Below are positions 11,701 through 23,863 of a stretch of DNA of 64,000 bases, in pieces. Origin of the DNA: Salvator merianae (lineage: Eukaryota; Chordata; Lepidosauria; Squamata; Teiidae). The notes under the pieces were generated by a model. That model was not told the DNA's origin, ran no database searches, and saw only the letters and a program-made list of their open reading frames with translations. The position numbers were made by a program, and so were the translations under genes. Each line of letters begins with the position of its first letter. The first letter of the stretch is position 1. The DNA lies in assembly GCA_003586115.2 (NCBI GenBank), contig QVOM02000071.1, positions 1,394,957 to 1,458,956 on the forward strand. The letters run 5' to 3'.

Positions 11701-12780
11701 ATAGTCGCTTTTTCCCAGAGGAGTGACTGTAAGCTCAGAATCTTTGTGGGTTCCAGGAAAAGCTCTGAGAGCAATCACTGTGCTCTCAAGTGCTACAATG
11801 GCGACCACTAGTGTAAACTAACAGGAATAATAAATCACAGTCACTACAAACCCACCAGAACATCATATTTAATAAGATCTCATAAGACAAAGTCCACATC
11901 TAAACATACTTAATATTACTCTATTAATAGTATCCACTTTCATCCTTTATGTACACTATTAATATATCACAATTAAAACAAAGTGGTTGAAACAACATTT
12001 TAAGTCTTAGTATAGTACTATACTATTTTCCTTACAATTATCTAATATACACTTTATCACTGTGAGAGTCAGCATGCCAGAATAGCATACAAAGGAACAG
12101 ATTAAGATTACATTTGTTAGTCTGAACCTCCTTTCCTCTTAACATTTATTCCAGTTTACAAATTGTATTCTTCCTTTTTTCTGTTTAAGGTGGAAAAAAT
12201 GAGAAAGCATAATTTATTTACTTTATGAGCAATCTGAAATCAATTCAAATTTTTACGATCAACTAAACAGATAAATGTTCGACAAATGCTATATGTATGG
12301 TGAGTGAAATTCTAACCTTTTACTACATCCTATATCAAAGCCCACCCCAATTATACTTACTAAAGTGCAAGTTCGAACATTTATGTTCCTGATAATTTTG
12401 GTTAAGCTTACCTCTGCTATATTCTACCTAAAACTACATTCAAACCCACGTTGCAAAATCCTCATCAATGAAAACACACATATCCATTTGCCTGCATTAC
12501 TGTATCTACCCTAGAACAGCAGGGATTTATATACCCAGTAAAGTTAAATGCGCAAATATAGTTTTCAAGAAATAAATGCAGCATTTTTTAAAACTTATTA
12601 GAAAATATTTCAGCCCAATCAGATTCAGATTATGGCACTTTCCCTTCGAAAAGCAGAAGGAACATTATGAAACAACTCAAGAGCTTTTGATCAGGGGAAA
12701 GCCTGCTTGCAATTCCCACTATACCATATTTGTCTTTATTCTTGCCAAAGACTTCAGCCAAGTTTATCTTTCAGACTGAT
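8721..12780. other. AT-rich stretch with no recognised gene
   Basis: No conserved protein motif or repeat family was recognised. Small homopolymers occur (poly-A at about 9292-9303). The longest plus-strand frame is about 151 codons at 10935-11390. It shows low-complexity Gln/Ser/Lys composition and no family motif, and I treat it as chance. If the 13-14 kb island is the NSD2 promoter, this would be NSD2 intron 1. Confidence 0.45.
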
Positions 12781-13139
12781 CCTCCAGTTTTAAACGTGGC
12801 TTAAACCACGACTCAACCACGCTCTCGCGCTCTCACTCTTCCTTCGTACAGGTCGAGCAACAGCAGGATGCAAACGCCTAAGGTTCCCGCATCCTCCTCA
12901 CAGAAGCATTTCCTTGGGAGAATGAATCAAACATGGCTTCCCTGCCATGCATTTCCAGAGTTACATCCTCGCTCGTTCCTTCTTCCTGCTGCTACTTCAA
13001 ACAGCTACTAATATTAAGTAAGGGGGCAACTCCCGTAAATCTCAGGCGGTAACCGAAAACCTTACATACACCCCATACCCTCAATTATCTTTTTGAAAAC
13101 CTTTTTTTTTTTTAGATCAGCGTTTCACTCCTGATCTGT

Positions 13140-14050
13140 CTCAGTTATTCTTACTCGATTCGCCTCCTCCCTGCCCTACAAAAGCGAAAAGAAGCGTTAT
13201 AACCGTGAAGCAGCCGGCATCGCCTGCCCAGCGGCGGTGCTACTTCCCCAGGCCCAGGCTAGCCGGCTCAAAGAAGGGAGCTCAAAGACACCGCCTTCCC
13301 CGCCTACGGCCGAAGGGTATTAGAAACAAGAGGCAACCACCGTGGGGGGAGCGAGACGCCACATGCAGCAGCGTAGGGAGATGGATGGATGGAAGATTCT
13401 GGCGGGAGGGCGCGCCTGACCCAGGAACAGAACATGGAGAAGACCGGCGTTGTGCACTCTAATCCCAAGGCAGCACCAACCAGATCAGGAAAGCAGGCTG
13501 GCTTTCTAGCCCACAAAAGGCCCTAAAGAGCGGCTGCCTACAAAACTCCCATTCATGAATCCCCCGAACTGAAAGCCGGGGAAGGAAGGAGCCTCTGCGA
13601 CATTTGTTTCTCGCGAAAAAAAAGATTGCGAATAGCAGTTCCCTTACCCTTCCATTCTCCCAAGCCCCCCCCCCCTTCACTAACCTGTTTTAGTTTTTAA
13701 TACGCTTTCACATCCCTGGTATTGGATGGCAAAACACCCGCATCCGTGTTACCTCCTGACCGACCAACCGACAGATAATCTTCCTGGTCTTCCTCTGCCC
13801 AGCCAAAACCAGCGCGAAAAATTCCTTTCTCTGATTGGCTGCCGCTGCCTTCGCGCCGCAGCTACTGAAGCGGTTCATTCAAACCAACCGCCTAGCGAGC
13901 AATGAAATCGCACATGCGGGCCGCGGTGCCACAGAGCTAAGCTGGGACGGGACAGGAAGAAAGCCAGACCATTTCCCTTTTTTGTTATCTACAAAAGGAG
14001 ACGAATATGCCAATAACAGGGCAAGTAAGTTCCACGAATACGTAACATGA
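13140..14050. promoter_or_regulatory. CpG-rich promoter island, probably bidirectional; candidate NSD2 promoter (minus)
   Basis: GC and CpG rise sharply between AT-rich flanks. On the minus strand there is a CCAAT box (CCAATCAG, 13831-13838) and an E2F-like TTTTCGCGC at about 13812-13820. Below them are donor-like sites CAG|GTTAGT (exon end 13685) and GAG|GTAACA (near 13750). On the plus strand a consensus donor GTAAGT lies at 14025-14030. Mammalian NSD2 and LETM1 are divergent neighbours roughly 15 kb apart, which fits the spacing and orientation here. No NSD2 coding exon is in the window. Promoter identity is likely; the gene name is inference. Confidence 0.55.
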
Positions 14051-14261
14051 GGCGTCTTCTGTTGGGAACTTGAAGCGCTCTCTAATCTTCAGAATTAGCT
14101 GTTATTTATATACATTTACAGAAGGGCCAGCCAAGTAGGTGAATTAGGCAATTTCCTAGGCCACCTGATAGGTTAATAAAAACTGTTTAAATTGGATGTT
14201 TTGTGAATCAGTGTTACCTTTTTCCACTTATCTGAAACACTAAGCTGTTATTTTGCAATCA

Positions 14262-14480
14262 AGTTATTTATTTAAGAATTTATACCCCACCCTTCACTTG
14301 AAGGTCCCAGGGTGGGTCACAACTATAGAAAATAAAATATATAACATATACCAAAAACATAATTAAAATATACTTCCTCCTTCCTGGCAGGACCACCACA
14401 TACAGAGGAAGCTAAACATCAAAGGCCTGAGTGAAGAAGCATGTTATTATTAAGTGCTCTCCTGAAGATTACTACCTTGC
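14262..14480 (-). mobile_element. LINE (L2-like) 3' tail fragment, inverted
   Basis: TTATTTATTTAAGAATTTA, followed by a CACCCTTCACTTGAAGGTCC.. block, resembles the inverted form of the tail at 3545-3595 (GGCAGGATATAAATTCTTAA). No coding sequence remains. Confidence 0.5.
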
Positions 14481-14639
14481 CATGATGGAAAGTCTTAAAA
14501 GCACCAATAACAGAAGCAGTTTAGTAAGTTTGCCTTCCTCTCATGTGGAAGAGCATCTCATATGGTCTGTGGGGATGGGGGGAGGAAGAACTGAAAAAGC
14601 TAGAAGCTTTTTGATAAGGTTTGGCCAGCCTTGATATGA

Positions 14640-15310
14640 AGAAATTAAATGAATAATAATTAATGAAATAAAAATGTTGTCAATAAATATAAATGGTCTG
14701 AGTTTAGCAATAAAAAAATATAGATTAATGAAATTACTTTAGGGAGGATAAGATTTTGATAGCATTCTTGTATGAGACAAACAAAAAAGGGATAAAACAC
14801 CATTATTGCAACAGAATAAATGGGAACTGCAACTGGAATCAAGAGGGAATAGCAAATCTAGGGCGTGTGTGGCTATACTGATTAATGACAATGTTAATTT
14901 TCAATAATTGGAGCATAAAAAGGATGTTTTTGGTAATAAAACACCTAATAAAAACCAAAAGAATTTTTTTGATGCAATGATGAAAAACTTAGAAAAATGT
15001 ATGGAAGGAAGCATGTTGATAGTGGGGGATTTGAAAATGGACATATATACAAATAGAATGTATGGAAATGTAATTAATAATACAAATAACAAAAATAAGA
15101 TTAATATTTTTAAATGGGGACTAATGGATTGTTATGACAAACTGAGTGTCTCCATAAAACAACCTACATTTTATTCTACTAGACTTAAGATATTCACTTA
15201 TATAGATCATATACTGGTAAATAATAATATTAAAATGAATTTGATAGATATAATGACAAAGAGTATATGGATATCAGATCATGCTCCTTTAATAATAAGA
15301 CTTAGGCAAC
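14640..15310 (+). mobile_element. L1-type LINE, endonuclease domain fragment
   Basis: AT-rich plus-strand sequence reads as the start of L1 ORF2: a NINGLSLAIKK-like opening near 14690, an AFLYET block where L1 has AFLQET, then LIVGDLKMD (GDFN-like), YIDHILVN and ISDHAPLIIR with the catalytic SDH motif. The longest frame is 14908-15387. Stops and frameshifts upstream make it inactive. The following reverse transcriptase piece at 15595 may be the same copy after deletion, or a different one. Confidence 0.8.
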
Positions 15311-15560
15311 CCCAATCTTACTACCATAGATTTATAAAGAGGCACAATGACACTTACCAGCTTGTTTTCTCTTCCCTTCTTGATTAACCCTAGCATTGAA
15401 TTTGCCTTTTTCACTGCTGCTGCACACTCGGTTGACACCTTCATCGAGCTGTCTACCAAAACCCCAAGATCCTTTTCCTGGTCTGTCACAGAAAGTTTGG
15501 CCCCCATCAGTTTATAGGTGTAATTGGGGTTCTTTGCTCCAGTGTGCATCACTTGTACAT
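15310..15560 (-). mobile_element. CR1 LINE fragment
   Basis: The minus strand encodes NPNYTYKLMGAKLSVTDQEK, DLGVLVDSSMKVS and AAAVKKANSMLGLIKKG. This is the CR1 ORF2 segment also found at 31520-31750. It is an internal slice lacking the CR1 3' end, wedged between two L1 pieces. Confidence 0.88.
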
Positions 15561-15594
15561 TGTGCATCACTTGTACTCTAGAGAATCTCTAGAG

Positions 15595-16998
15595 TGCATG
15601 ATTACTATGGAAGAGGTTGCAAGTAAAATTAAGGCACTCAAACTAGGGAAAGCTCCAGATCTAGATGGGTTCCTCGGAGCTTTTTACAAGAAATTTGTCA
15701 AAACTTTAGCTCCTCACCTAGCTGACCTGTTTAATCATATTATGGAAACAGGGCAGGTTCCTAGCTCATGGAATGAAGCTAAAATTGTTTGAACTTCTTC
15801 AAACCAACCAGACCAATTTCACCCTATTTCTCTGCTGAACCAAGATTTAAAAAATGTTATGGGCATGCTAGCTGATAGGTTATCAGGCATCCTACCATCT
15901 ATTATATCTCAAAAGCAATAAGGCTTTATAATCTGAAGACAGATGTCTGATCTGATTAGCCTTTTACTTAATATTCTCCAACATAGTCACCTAACTAATT
16001 CTCTGCTCTCAGTTATTTCTCTTGATTTATGTAAAGCCTTTGATTCAGTTGATCATAATTACCTTTATCAGATTCTTAGTAAATATCAATTTGGCCCTAA
16101 ATTTATATCTTCTCTTTCAGCAATTTATTCCAAAGCCTCAGCTTCAGTTCTTATTAATAATATGGCTTCCCCTAGTTTTCCTATAGGTAGACTCACCAGA
16201 CAAGGATGCCCCCTCTCTCTTTTGTTTGCTCTTGCCATTGAACCACTAGTTCTAGCTCTAAATGTTGCTCAGAATTCAAGGGATATGTTATAGATGGTAA
16301 GGAATACAAAATCAATTTATTTGCAGATACCATTTTATTATTTACAAGCTCTCCCTTAAACTCTCTTCCTCATTTACAGAAGTTATTAAATGCCTTCTTT
16401 ACAGCATCTGGGTTACAAGTAAATAAGAGTAAGTTTATAATGATGTTCCAGTTCATTACCACTAGGTGGTCCAACTGGCCTCATGCAGTAGTTCAGGATT
16501 TCATATCGTTTCCAAAGCATTTTGATATATGGGGGTGCTTATTCCTAGGAAATTGCATAATTTGGTCCCATTAAATTATCAAGCAGCATGGAAGAAACTT
16601 AAGAAAACAGTTAAGTCCTGGAAATCTAAGTCCCTGTCACTGTTGGGACGTATTGCAGCTATTAAAATGAAAGTTATGCCAGTGCTTACTTTTTTATTTC
16701 AAATGTTACCACTGTCACCTTCACCCAAATTATTAAATCAGTTTGACAAACTTATTCATCAGTTTATCAGTGGCAGTAAGAAGCCAAGGCTCACTATGGC
16801 CCTTTCTGCACTTGGTTTTCTTGTGGATCATATCCCAGAATAGGGACCTGCTATGCACATGCTAGTGCAAACTATGAAAGGTCTTGCCCAGCGTCTACCA
16901 GTCTGCACTAGCATGCAGGTGGCAGGTCCCTATTCTGAGATATAATCTGGAATAAGTCCAAGTGCAGAAAGGGCCTATGTCTCTATGGACCAGAGCCA
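15595..16998 (+). mobile_element. L1-type LINE reverse transcriptase, left part of a copy split by two insertions
   Basis: Readable blocks in order are ITMEEVASKIKALKLGKAPD, LDLCKAFDSVDHNYL, LTRQGCPLSLLFALAIEPL, LFADTILLF and IKMKVMPVLTFLFQMLP. These are hallmarks of L1 ORF2. The active-site box is FADT rather than FADD (near 16319-16330), and stops interrupt the frame. The frame breaks at a palindromic MITE (16799-16974) and resumes SLWTRASG up to 16998. An LTR retrotransposon then interrupts it. The right part is at 24455-25990. Confidence 0.9.
16799..16974. mobile_element. Palindromic MITE, copy 1
   Basis: The ends are GCCCTTTCTGCACTTGG and CCAAGTGCAGAAAGGGC, perfect inverted repeats. Inner arms also pair imperfectly (GGGACCTGC with GCAGGTCCC-like sequence, GCACATGCTAGTGCA with TGCACTAGCATGC). 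A 5-bp repeat CTATG flanks it (16794-16798 and 16975-16979), and removing it rejoins the L1 frame as KPRLTM-SLWTRASG. It has no coding capacity. The superfamily is not assigned; a reading with one more G gives a 3-bp TAT duplication instead. Confidence 0.88.
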
Positions 16999-17002
16999 GT
17001 GG

Positions 17003-17550
17003 TGTTGTAGCCAAAAGGTTCTTGCTTGGCACAGCTGTCCCAGTTACCATGACAAGGGAATCAGTCATCTTTATAATGCTTTATTTATTTAGAGAGAGAG
17101 AGAACACAGCATGGCTACCCATATGCAAACAAGAATGGGAGCCCCGAATACAGATTTTCCATACTTTTTATAATGTTTATAACTTAAGCTCTTCTTCTCA
17201 TGTACCTTCCCACTTAATTTGATTATTCTTACACTGAATGGCTTATTTCTCATCATCTTATGGTTCCCATTACCTACTATACTCCAATATCTATTGCTAG
17301 TTTTAAGGAATTCGCTAACAAGCTTCTAGATAAAGGCAAATCTATAAATCACCTGCCCTATCTCTTCTATGTGCAGCTGCATCCTAGCACAAGCGGAGGT
17401 TACAGAAGGCAAAAGAGCATATAAGTTAATCAGCGAAAAGCACTATGTCACAGTGTAATGATTTCTTTCTTACTATTGCCTTTGACTATGTATCCTTATT
17501 GCTCTTTAAGATGGCATCTCTTATACTAAACTTCTAACTATGCATCCACA
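17003..17550 (-). repeat. 3' LTR (minus orientation)
   Basis: It runs from TGTTGTAGCC to TGCATCCACA in plus coordinates. Read on the minus strand it has a TATA-like TATAAAAAG (17164-17172) followed by AATAAA polyadenylation signals (plus TTTATT at 17080-17089), which is the expected LTR order. It differs from its partner at scattered bases, only a few percent by eye, and in the microsatellite next to the poly-A signal. Confidence 0.9.
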
Positions 17551-17566
17551 TTCCCCCATTGCCTTT
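17551..17566 (-). promoter_or_regulatory. Polypurine tract of the LTR element
   Basis: The minus strand reads GGCAATGGGGGAA immediately before the TG of the 3' LTR. That is the position and composition of a plus-strand priming tract. Confidence 0.7.
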
Positions 17567-18820
17567 CAGGATTCCAATGCTACGCTTGGACATCCTCTAT
17601 TCCAGATAATGTTTCATTAATTGCCAACTGCATTATTGACCACAAAAGTTACCATTTGCTTCACAGCGGGGTGATTGATCAGGTATATACATACAACACT
17701 GCTCACTTATAAGAGCACAGGCCCTGCTCATTTGGCTAGGACTTAGTCCAAAACCTGTTTGTTGTGTAGAGGCACAGTCTTTGCTTGCTGAAGCTTTATG
17801 TTTGCAAGATTCTGGGCCTCTAATATATTAGGTATAACTTGTATCAGAAATATAGAAAGCTTATCAATCACCTTAGCTACTACTAGCTGGCCAATAAGTC
17901 CACTAAAAAAAAAACCAAGGCAGCCTTATCCCTATCTTGGAATATGATCCCATACCATTTTTATACTGGTTGAACTATAGTCCTGTTATACTAGACTCAT
18001 GTTTTTGGAAGTTGTTTGTGTACTTGTAATGGCGGGGGGAGCAAATAAGCTTCATAACTGGAATCATACCATCTGCGGCTTAAGGTTTAGTGCCACAGAT
18101 GTAGTAAGAATCTATAATAAGTGTTAAAGTAGATGCTTAGGAACTAATACATTTCACAAGAACTCTCCTTGTCACAGCACAGGGACTATCTGTGTGGCCT
18201 TAGACCCCTGTGTATTACTTCCTTAGGAATATGTGTAGAATCTATTTTCCCTGATTAAGGTACATTAAATTAGAGAAATTCACAAAAGTTTCTACACAAA
18301 ATTCCTCCATTCCATGAGGGACTACTGACCAGTGTAGCCCTCCTGTGTGTTGTGAAATGTATGAAAACACCCAACACTTTATAAAATGGAACTCCTTGGC
18401 ATATGATTGCTTGAATAACTCAAGAGGTGCTTTCCACTGTCTGCAATTTTTGCTCCTTTCCACTGCCAGTACGCTGCTGCAGTGGCCATATGTAACCATT
18501 AAGATTCATATGGGCTAAAGTTATGCCATGATAGATTCCGTAATTGCCTTGGATCTGAGGGGCTTAAGCATTTTGTGGAAATAGACGCAAACTTTCTTTT
18601 GCAACAAGTTTGAAATCTATTTTTGAGATGTTCCTATGCCACAGTGTATTCAGTCTTCCATGTATAAAATACGGCTCTTTAGACTTCACACGTGGGCACA
18701 AATGTGTTGCTTCTATCCCCTGGAGTATGAAGGAAAACCCGTATCCCATTTAGGGTAGGGACTATTGCTCTTCCTATCCCCTATTTCTAGTAGGTGTGTG
18801 TAAATGAAAATACAGACAAA

Positions 18821-18918
18821 ACAAAGTGATTGTTACTACAACAGTGAAAGCAAAAAAAAAAGAAAAGAAACAAAGTGATTGTTACTACAACAGTGAAAGC
18901 AAAAAAAAAAGAAAAGAA
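18821..18918 (+). repeat. 49-bp tandem duplication
   Basis: Two consecutive, essentially identical units begin ACAAAGTGATTGTTACTACA and end in A/G-rich sequence (AAAAAAAAAAGAAAAG). They lie inside the LTR element. Slippage in the A-rich part is the likely origin. Confidence 0.9.
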
Positions 18919-19564
18919 AAAGAAAAGTCCATTATGCAGAATTCAAAGTTTTGTTGAACAAAGTCTTTAAGCTGACCACTCTGCTGACCACTCTTCTCCA
19001 GTTCTCTACAGTTTCCATAAAGTTAATCCTTTTGTTTGTTCCTGAAAAGGAAATAACACAGAAGAGGATCTTGAAAGCTCAGTTTTAGAGCTTTTCCTTC
19101 AGGATTCTGGCCTTTTTCCTCTTTTTTTTTCTTTCTTCTGGGAGGGCAGTGGAGTCTCAATCATATAACAATCAAATCAATCCATCCAGATTTGATTAGC
19201 CAGGAAAATACAGGTACAGTCATTGCTGATGTCGTCAGTCTCAGATTATTACATGTACATATGATGCATCCAAGACCCTTGGGTCTCCTGGTTTGCACAA
19301 AAAATGCTGCAAGATAAACAAATACTTTTGCAAGGAGGACAAATACTTAAATAACATTAGGCTTTTCTCACAATAAAGGGAACACATTGGTGAACCAACA
19401 GACTAGCACATGAAGACAGTGATTCTTTTTAAACACCTCAAAGGGAGAGAGACCTATAGTAACCTGAGCTCTTTCTTAGTTAAAACAAAGTTATGGGCAA
19501 ATCTTGATCCCAATACAAACCTGTCCTGGTACACAAAGGTAAGCAAACATCTTCCAACTCACTG

Positions 19565-19742
19565 GTCCTTTCTGCACTTGGCTTTATTGTGGATTATATC
19601 CCAGATTAGGGACCTGCTATGCACATGCTAGTGCAAACTATGAAAGGTCTTGCCCAGGGTCTACCATAGTCTGCACTAGCATGCAGACGGCAGGTCTCTA
19701 TTCTAAGATATAATCTGGAATAAGTCCAAGTGCAGAAAGGGC
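19565..19742. mobile_element. Palindromic MITE, copy 2
   Basis: Same family as 16799-16974 over its whole length, with ends GTCCTTTCTGCACTTGG and CCAAGTGCAGAAAGGGC. Flanks CACTG (19560-19564) and CATTG (19743-19747) match at four of five positions, again suggesting a 5-bp duplication. It lies inside the LTR retrotransposon, on the far side of the 3' LTR from copy 1. Confidence 0.88.
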
Positions 19743-19873
19743 CATTGTCATAAGTCCATGGCTACCAAGTAAAGTCTTTTCAGTCTTTAAATTAAAACTG
19801 ATCACAACCACTTGCAATTTTCCTTGCTGCTTGTACAATATCACCTACTTCGAGTATTTCTCTTCCTGCTCTT

Positions 19874-19884
19874 TCTTTCTTTCT

Positions 19885-19917
<33 letters not shown>

Positions 19918-19924
19918 TCTTTCA
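19874..19924. repeat. (TTTC)n / (TC)n microsatellite
   Basis: Runs of CTTT units followed by an uninterrupted TC run and more TTTC units. Confidence 0.9.
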
Positions 19925-20754
19925 CTGCTAACTGCTCGAGAAGATGACTAGGTACATTAAACCATCTGTCATAATTCCAGAATCTCACTGCATGCTGTGC
20001 TATTTTGCAGCATCTGTTAAAAAACAATCTTAAACTTACAGTCAGTTCAGTAACATCGAGGGGTTGTAACACTGCAGCCTTTTGTTGTGGTTTCAGCAAA
20101 ACATTATCCTTTCCCAGGGGCAGACTGCCTTCAATACAAGCTCAAATATGCATGACTGTCATGATAGCACTCTGTGAAGACACAGAGGAAGGAAACAGTT
20201 CATGTGGACATCAGTTCATAACAAGTATACTTATCTGTTCTTGAGACAAGAAAATGTTGCATTAGGGATTCCTTTGTTTTAAATAAGCATCAATTTAGAC
20301 TCATAGATCCAGTCTTTAAAGCATGATTACACCCAGACTCCCTTAAAAAGCTCAGGTGACTGTTAGGTGTCTCTCTGTCAAAATTTTAAATAAACAACTC
20401 CCTCCCATGATTAGAAATTACAATTAGACATCTTACCACAACAAGACATCTTAGGGCTTAGTTTTAAGGCTTACTTTGAATAGCATTAAGAGATAGACAA
20501 CAATTGCTGTAGGCATTATGGCATGTCCTATGTCCATTGCTGTAGGCTGATGAGTCAGAACTTCTCATCCTACAAAACAACTTGGCAACAAATATTCTCT
20601 AGGCCATTAATAATGACAAAGAAACATTAAAATCCAATGTAAAAGCAAACACTCATAAAAATGAACATCTTCACATTGCACTTTCCTCCATAAGCGATGT
20701 CATACTGAGAATCAAAATATTCATAAACCTCACAGTATTTAAAATCCAATAGAG

Positions 20755-21100
20755 CAGATTGCCAGTTCCCAACCCCAAGGTAAGCGCAGAGCTTGTGGGA
20801 GCAAAACCTCCCAGAAAAGAAACATAAGAAAAAGACACAAAGTATATTTAGGTTAAAAAAAAGCAACATTTCTCTCACAGAGATAAGTGCGGGCAGTTTA
20901 CTGGTAAATGTAGTTGCTTTGTATACTACTCTTTACTCTTCCTTCAAGCTGAAGGAAACATTCCCAACATTCAAAAAAGAAATAAGTTATACATTCGTGT
21001 CCCCCAGTTATGATCTATAATTGTCCCAAACACTAAGACCCTGTATGCTATTAGGTTAAGTGTTTAGCAATAATTACCCAGTTTACATTCTTTGATTCCT
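20755..21100. repeat. Dispersed repeat, copy A (related to 43235-43610)
   Basis: It shares an ordered series of blocks with 43235-43610: GCCAGTTCCCAACCCC.AGGTAA, AGAAAAGAAAC, CTCTCACAGAGATAAGTGC, TAGTTGCTTT.TA, ACTCTTT.CTC, and ATTAGGTTAA. A further block (AATAAAACTTCA.. through TATATTTCCTTCATTA) occurs at 21645-21740 here and at 43688-43800 in the other copy. It looks like part of an interspersed element, perhaps an LTR, but no ends were defined. Confidence 0.6.
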
Positions 21101-23863
21101 TACGAAAATTACTTTTATATTCTAACACAGTACTAGAGTACTAAAGTCTGTTAATTGATTATGCATTTGACCATAGCAAAGATACAAATAAAAGCATATT
21201 ATCATTACATACAAGTGTAAAATCATTAATCAAAAAAAAGAAAAAGAAAAGAAAAACACTATAATTAACTATTCCCATCCCCTTTACAGTGCACCGCATT
21301 CCTGTCAGTGAATAATTTCCTAAGTCAAGCAGCCTTAGCAAAAAACAGGGCTACCCTATATGTCAGCCGAATGCCTTTTCCCTGTAGGAAATAAATCAGT
21401 TTATGTTCTGCATTCCAGTGGTTCACCTTCTGTAAAAGAAGGCTCAGGCTGCTGCTCATGATTAAGTCTTTGTACTCTAAGACCAGCCTAAGAGTCCATA
21501 TGAACTCTCATGGATCCCTGACTCATGAAATTCCACCCTAAAAAGGGGTAAGGCAAGGCTATATTTTTGCTCCCATGCTATTCAACTGGTATGTCCAAGA
21601 GCCTGCACTTTGCTGAGGCCCATAGGCTCAAAGTTCTGGACAGACACGATAAAACTTCATATAGCCTTTGCTTTTACCAAAGCTGGTCCAATACTTTATT
21701 CAAAAAACCAAATTCATATTAATATATTTCCTTCATTACAGTTCCTTTATTATGTTATAGTCTAATGGCTTCAACAGCATTAGAAAGACAAAGAGCTGTC
21801 CAGTGTAATCTTTTTATTCCTTTCTCCCCCCGTTCTCTAAATTTATTTCTCCAGACCCTTGTATGTTCAAGCGGCTATTGAGATGAACTTGCTCACCCAG
21901 TTCTTAAGCAATATTTAATACACAAGTGAATACCATCCTACCTAGGAGGCAGGCTTTACCAGAGTTTGTCTGCTCAAAGAAAGAGAAAACTTTGTACCAG
22001 CAAGAAATTTCTCTCTCTCCCAGAGCCCTGTCTGTGACCCTTCCTCCTCTCAGGTTGCCAAAAACCATAGAGGGGATAGCAAGGGTCCTGTATTAAGATT
22101 AACATATCTCCCTTCCAAACATATAAAAATCAAACATATAAGACTACATTCCTCCCACCAAAGACATGGACTGATTTCTATGTAGTCTAATCAAGTAACA
22201 ATGGGACTATAACTTAGTGTCTAAGGGAAAAAAAAAACCCAGTAGACAATCCTAGATTTCTCCCATGTTAGGGCGTCCTCTGACAAAAAACCAGCAACAC
22301 GCAAATACAGATAAACACTAGTATAAGCAGAAAAATAAGTTCCTTCCTGGAACAAATTACAATTCACTTGTTCAGTAAGGGGGGGAGGGTTGGTCAGTCC
22401 CCACTTGTACAAGTTGATGGGCTTCCAAATACACACATGTAATAAAAAACCCAGTTTATCTGAGCAACTGAATCTCTCACACAGCCTAAGATACACTTAA
22501 CCTTAAAGGAATGGTCTCCAAAAAACCCATGTCTGACTAAGGCTTTCTAGCAAAAATCCTTAACTAGGTGCACAGAAACGCACACACATGTACCAATCAG
22601 TTTTTGTTTCTGGAATTTACCTTTTTCATCTTCTCAGCACACATCCATCAATATTTCCCTGTCTCTACAAACTTGCGAATGCTTGCACATACATTAAACG
22701 CCATGGCCTGAAGTCTCTTTTTCTGTTTCTCTTTCCCTTATCAACATGCCATTTCCTTAACCTCACCAATTAGTTTCCTTACCTTATAGCCAACTCCCAA
22801 CTCAAACACACATATCTGTCCCTCACTGACATACTTTAAGCGACAAGCCTTTCAAGATGTTAATTGCGGCCCCCTAAAAAGGCCCCCCTTCTCTCACTTG
22901 CAGTTCCCACCTTTCTCTGTAGCCTGATCAGCAAGTTTTCTAACTTGGAATGCTAGTTCAGAAGCCTAGACTTTCCTTAAATCAGAATTACAGCCAGTAC
23001 TTTCAGCTTGGAGCTCTCAGAAAACAAAAAAAACCCCAGAAAATAGACATACCGTGGTGCATAAAGACTCTAATTTCTTTTTACCTCTTCCTTTCCCCCC
23101 CATCTTCCAGTGTTTCAAAATACAGTCTAATGGACCACCCTGTTCCTTTGCTTGCCTTCCTCCCATATTTCTGACCTTGGCTTTACCACCAGACTTATTT
23201 CTGGATCTTGTACCCTATCTTGGCTCTTCCTTGGGGGCTGATCCTTATGAATGCTGGGTACCAAGTCAATTTGGACTTCTCTCTACCCCTTCTTGGAGCT
23301 CTATCTCCACAGGGGACCATGTCCTGGCCTACCTCAAGGGACTAAATTCTGACCTCATCTCAGAGCTTTTTTTCTCCTCAGAGGACTAGGTACTGTCTTT
23401 ATCCCACCCCTATCTGCTCAGGGGACTAAAGCTCTGCAACACACTCCTGGCCCAACATTGTCACACTGTTTAGACAGGGGGAGGCGGGGAATGGAAAGAC
23501 AACGGTCCACACTTGTTTTCTGTCCAACTCACGAGTGTTGTGGGTATTTGGACTCAAGGGTCCTACATTCCACCAACAACTGCATGGGTGACTCAGGGGC
23601 GTCTTTGAATCGTACCATTCACACCAAACACAAACATACACATGGCCTCCACTCCACATAGAAACATACTCACCATGCAATGGACTGTTCACTCCAGTCA
23701 TACATTCAGAACCGATTCCTTCTTAGGACATCGCTTTGTGTCACTGCTCTGCTAGGGCTGGGCATCCGAGGATCCATCCCACGAAGCTAACTTGCTTCGG
23801 TGCGCAGCTGATCTGGTTGTTGGTCTGCCCCTCCCTCAGCTTTGCAATGAAACCAAGCGAGGG
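21101..23863. other. Interior of the LTR element without recognisable gag or pol
   Basis: Both strands show only short frames (about 110 codons at most). The primer-proximal part, about 22900-23860, is C/T-rich on the plus strand and would be purine-rich leader in the element's own orientation. I see no zinc knuckle, protease, RT or integrase motif. Confidence 0.5.
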
